DNA of 48,617 nucleotides. It comes from Thermoleophilia bacterium. Lineage in GTDB: Bacteria; Actinomycetota; Thermoleophilia; Miltoncostaeales; Miltoncostaeaceae. Every line of letters starts with the position of its first letter. Within the stretch, counting starts at the first letter, position 1. Made by a program: the position numbers and the translations under genes. Location of the stretch: the NCBI GenBank assembly GCA_020848615.1, contig JADLHW010000042.1:1-48617 (forward strand), written 5' to 3'. Under the pieces are notes generated by a model. That model was not told the DNA's origin and made no database searches. It saw only the letters and a list, made by a program, of their open reading frames with translations. Shown here in pieces: positions 45,896 to 48,617 of the stretch.

Positions 45896-48617
45896 ATGGA
45901 CGACGGGCATACCCCGAGACCGGCGCACCCTCATGCCCATGCGGATGGGGCGGTGGCGTCGGTGATCGCGCGACACGACTGGGGAGCCACGTCCCTGGGG
46001 CCCATGGACACCTGGTCCGGCGAGCTGCGCTCACTCCTGCGCGTGCTGCTCACCTCGCGGTTCTCCATGTGGTTGGGCTGGGGCCCGGACCTGGCGTTCT
46101 TCTACAACGACGCGTACCGGCGCGACACGCTCGGCATGAAACATCCATGGGCCCTCGGGCGGCCGGCGCGCGAGGTCTGGGCGGAGGCATGGGACGAGCT
46201 GTCGCCGCGCATCGACCACGTGATGGCGGAGGGCCTGGCCACCTGGGACGAGGCGCTGGAGCTGCGCCTGGAGCGCGGCGGCTACCCGGAGGAGACCTAC
46301 CACACGTTCTCCTACAGCCCCATCCCCGCCGATGACGGCTCGGTGCAGGGGCTGCTGTGCGTGGTGACCGAGGAGACCCACCGGGTGGTGGTGGGACGCC
46401 GGATGGCGACGCTGCGGCGGCTCGCCTCGGACCTGTCCGCCCACCTGTCCGAGGACGAGATGCTCGCCGCCCTGGGCGACGGCCTCCAGACGAACCTGAG
46501 GGACCTGCCGTTCGCCTGCGTGTACCTGGAGGACGCCCCCGGCACGGCACGGCTGGCCTGCACCAGCGGCATCGCACCCGGAGCCGCCGGAGCACCGGGC
46601 ACCCTCGCCGGGCGCGACGACGCATGGCCGCTCCCCGCCGACGGCGGGGCGCTGGTGCTCGACGACGTGGAGCGCCGCTTCGGCGACCTGCCCGCCGGGG
46701 CGTGGGACCGGCCCCCGGCGCACGCCGTGGTGGTCCCGCTCGCCGGGCGGGCGGGGGAGGGCCCGAAGGGGTGGTTCGTCGCGGGGCTCAACCCGCTGCG
46801 GCCGGTCGAGCAGGAGTACGTGGGCTGGGTGGAGTTGCTGGCGGGGCAGATCGCCGCGAGCCTGGCCACGGCCCGGGCGTACGAGGACGAGCGGCGCCGG
46901 GCCGAGGCCCTCGCCGAGCTCGACCGGGCGAAGACCACGTTCTTCAGTGACATCAGCCATGAGCTGCGGACCCCGCTCACCCTCATGTCCGGCCCCCTGC
47001 AGGAGGCCGTCGACCGTCCCGACCTGCCCGCCGACCTGCGGGAGCACCTGGGGTTCGCCCACCGGGGCAGCGGCCGGCTGCTGAAGCTGGTGAACACGCT
47101 GCTGGAGTTCGCCCGCATCGAGGCGGGCCGCGTGGAGGCGCGGTTCGAGCCGATGGACCTCGCGGAGTTCACCGGTGACATCGCCAGCGCCTTCCGGTCC
47201 GGCGCGCAGGCCATGGGCCTGCGCATGACCGTCGACTGCCCGCCGCTGCCGGAGCCGGTCTACGTGGACCCGGAGATGTGGGAGAAGATCGTCTCCAACC
47301 TCCTCAGCAACGCCCTGAAGTTCACGCACGCGGGGGAGGTGCGCCTGCGGCTGGAGCTCCGGGACGGCCACGCGGTGCTGCGCGTGCGTGACACGGGCAT
47401 CGGCATCGACGAGGACCACCTGCCGCAGCTGTTCCAGCGGTTCCACCGGGTGCGCGGGGCGGCGGGCCGCACCCATGAGGGCAGCGGCATCGGCCTGGCC
47501 CTGGTGTCGGAGCTCGCGCAGCTGCACGGCGGCGACGCGTCGGTGACCAGCGAGCCGGGTGCCGGCAGCGAGTTCACCGTGCGGGTGCCGCGGGGCCGTG
47601 CGCACATCGACGAGGACCACCTGGCCGACGGCCCGGGCCGCCGCGACGGCGCCACCACGCGGCTGTTCCTGCAGGAGGTGATGTCCTGGACCGGGCAGGT
47701 GGAGGACTCCCCGGAGCCGCCCGCCGACACCGACAACCCCCTGGCCGCCGCGACCGGGCGCATCCTGCTGGCCGACGACAACGCCGACATGCGGGCGTAC
47801 CTGTCGCGGCTGCTGGGGGCGCGGTACCGGGTGGACGCCGTCGCCGACGGGGAGCAGGCCCTGCGGTCGGTGGCCGCCGACCCGCCCGACCTCATCGTGA
47901 GCGACGTGATGATGCCCCGCGTCGACGGCCTGGAGCTGGTGCGCCGCCTGCGCGCCGACCCGGCCACCGCCCGCGTGCCGGTGATGCTGTTGTCCGCGCG
48001 GGCCGGCGAGGAGGCCTCCGCGGAGGGCCTGGCCGCCGGCGCCGACGACTACCTGCTCAAGCCGTTCACCGCCCGTGAGCTGCTCGCCCGCGTGGGCGCC
48101 CACGTGGCCCTGGGGCGGGCGCGCCGGGAGGCCGAGGACCGCGAGCGCGCCGCGCGGGAGCGCATCGAGGCGCTGCAGGCCCGCACCGCCCGCGACGAGC
48201 AGCGCCTGCGGCTGCTCGCGACGGCGTCGACGACCTGCCTGTGGGCCACCGACCGGGGCGGCGTGGTGCGCGAGCCCAGCTCCTCGTGGGAGGAGTTCAC
48301 CGGCCAGGCCACGGACGCCTACCTGGGGCCGGACCGGGGATGGCTCGACGCCTTCGCCGCCGCGGACCGCGACCGGCTGGTCGCGTGGTTCACCGAGGAG
48401 GCCGCGCCCGTGGAGGCCGTCGCCCGGCTGCGACGCGGCGACGGCACCGGGCGCCGCGTGCGGCTCAACGCCGTGCCCGTGGTGCTCGACGACGGGTCCG
48501 TCGCGGAGTGGGTCGCCAGCGCCACCGACGTCGAGGACGAGCTGCGCCTGCGTGAGGAGCACGAGCGCCAGCACCGGGAGCTGCGGGTCGCCCAGACCCA
48601 GATCGCCCAGGCCACCG
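45896..48617 (+). CDS. Hybrid sensor histidine kinase with receiver and PAS domains, truncated by window end
   Basis: At least 907 codons from ATG 45896; no stop before the edge. Order: PAS-like N-terminus (about 20-160, DWGATSLGPMDTW then WLGWGPDLAFFYNDAYR), GAF-like region (160-330), HisKA with phospho-acceptor H355 in ISHELRTPL, HATPase_c with N-box SNLLSNALKF, G1 DTGIGID and G2 GSGIGLAL, receiver (about 622-740) with D670 in VSDVMMPR and K in LLKPF, a coiled coil (745-775), and another PAS (from about 775). Enzymes of this kind usually end in a second kinase module or PP2C, which would lie beyond the window. No membrane segment is present, so it senses a cytoplasmic signal. No ribosome binding site is visible; TAGCGA (45882-45887) eight bases upstream could make it leaderless. 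Confidence 0.92.
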   Translation, partial: MDDGHTPRPAHPHAHADGAVASVIARHDWGATSLGPMDTWSGELRSLLRVLLTSRFSMWLGWGPDLAFFYNDAYRRDTLGMKHPWALGRPAREVWAEAWDELSPRIDHVMAEGLATWDEALELRLERGGYPEETYHTFSYSPIPADDGSVQGLLCVVTEETHRVVVGRRMATLRRLASDLSAHLSEDEMLAALGDGLQTNLRDLPFACVYLEDAPGTARLACTSGIAPGAAGAPGTLAGRDDAWPLPADGGALVLDDVERRFGDLPAGAWDRPPAHAVVVPLAGRAGEGPKGWFVAGLNPLRPVEQEYVGWVELLAGQIAASLATARAYEDERRRAEALAELDRAKTTFFSDISHELRTPLTLMSGPLQEAVDRPDLPADLREHLGFAHRGSGRLLKLVNTLLEFARIEAGRVEARFEPMDLAEFTGDIASAFRSGAQAMGLRMTVDCPPLPEPVYVDPEMWEKIVSNLLSNALKFTHAGEVRLRLELRDGHAVLRVRDTGIGIDEDHLPQLFQRFHRVRGAAGRTHEGSGIGLALVSELAQLHGGDASVTSEPGAGSEFTVRVPRGRAHIDEDHLADGPGRRDGATTRLFLQEVMSWTGQVEDSPEPPADTDNPLAAATGRILLADDNADMRAYLSRLLGARYRVDAVADGEQALRSVAADPPDLIVSDVMMPRVDGLELVRRLRADPATARVPVMLLSARAGEEASAEGLAAGADDYLLKPFTARELLARVGAHVALGRARREAEDRERAARERIEALQARTARDEQRLRLLATASTTCLWATDRGGVVREPSSSWEEFTGQATDAYLGPDRGWLDAFAAADRDRLVAWFTEEAAPVEAVARLRRGDGTGRRVRLNAVPVVLDDGSVAEWVASATDVEDELRLREEHERQHRELRVAQTQIAQAT

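Noticed and set aside
46031-48574. Long open frame on the minus strand, opposite the sensor kinase
   Set aside because: It is the antisense of a gene with clear HisKA, HATPase and receiver motifs. Its protein is low-complexity Arg/Gly/Gln/His-rich, as expected from GC-rich complements.

Overview
The window looks like one continuous piece of the chromosome of a very GC-rich actinobacterium. Third codon positions are almost all G or C, operon genes are packed with 1-4 base stop/start overlaps, several genes appear to lack a leader, and a LexA box of the Gram-positive/actinobacterial type sits before dinB. Thermoleophilia is my best guess from the mix of small secreted proteins, but that is inference and no marker gene settles it. 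I saw no rRNA, tRNA, CRISPR array, insertion sequence or phage gene.

Positions 1-12750 (minus strand) hold one tight transcription unit. It runs tetR, hyuA, hyuB, a solute-binding lipoprotein, two permeases, two ATPases, a BKACE-family beta-keto acid cleavage enzyme, a creatininase-family amidohydrolase and an ornithine-cyclodeaminase-family enzyme. The TetR gene has a visible promoter with an overlapping palindromic operator. Together the genes suggest uptake and breakdown of an unidentified cyclic amide, lactam or hydantoin-like compound. I consider this the best candidate for an undescribed system here.

Positions 12.9-18.1 kb carry small secreted proteins, including one with three copies of a 43-residue unit and a six-cysteine exported protein. 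They also carry a decayed Ser/Thr kinase and a DHA2-type efflux pump. Positions 18.2-20.7 kb are a feoA-feoB-(feoC-like) ferrous iron uptake operon with a clear promoter. Next come a SigG-like sigma factor, a STAS-domain protein, and dinB under a perfect LexA box. A YceI / VOC dioxygenase / MarR operon follows, with two matched operator copies.

Positions 25.9-36.4 kb hold a secreted protein, an MFS pump with its TetR regulator and two TetR operators, a LysM protein, a PAP2 phosphatase, a GNAT acetyltransferase and a DUF2235 hydrolase. A minus-strand envelope operon follows: membrane acyltransferase with a fused SGNH domain, a small secreted protein, and a secreted SGNH/propeller protein. Two neighbouring convergent gene pairs share their TAG stops in a single CTAG.

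Positions 36.4-48.6 kb begin with a 630-base gap containing a 16-bp palindrome, then a SIMPL-like secreted protein and an ion channel with an altered filter. A PadR-controlled ABC exporter follows, with a composite symmetric operator. An ECF sigma factor is coupled to a large membrane protein that combines PASTA and a cysteine-less thioredoxin-like domain. The window ends with a DUF1801 protein and a hybrid histidine kinase that runs off the edge.
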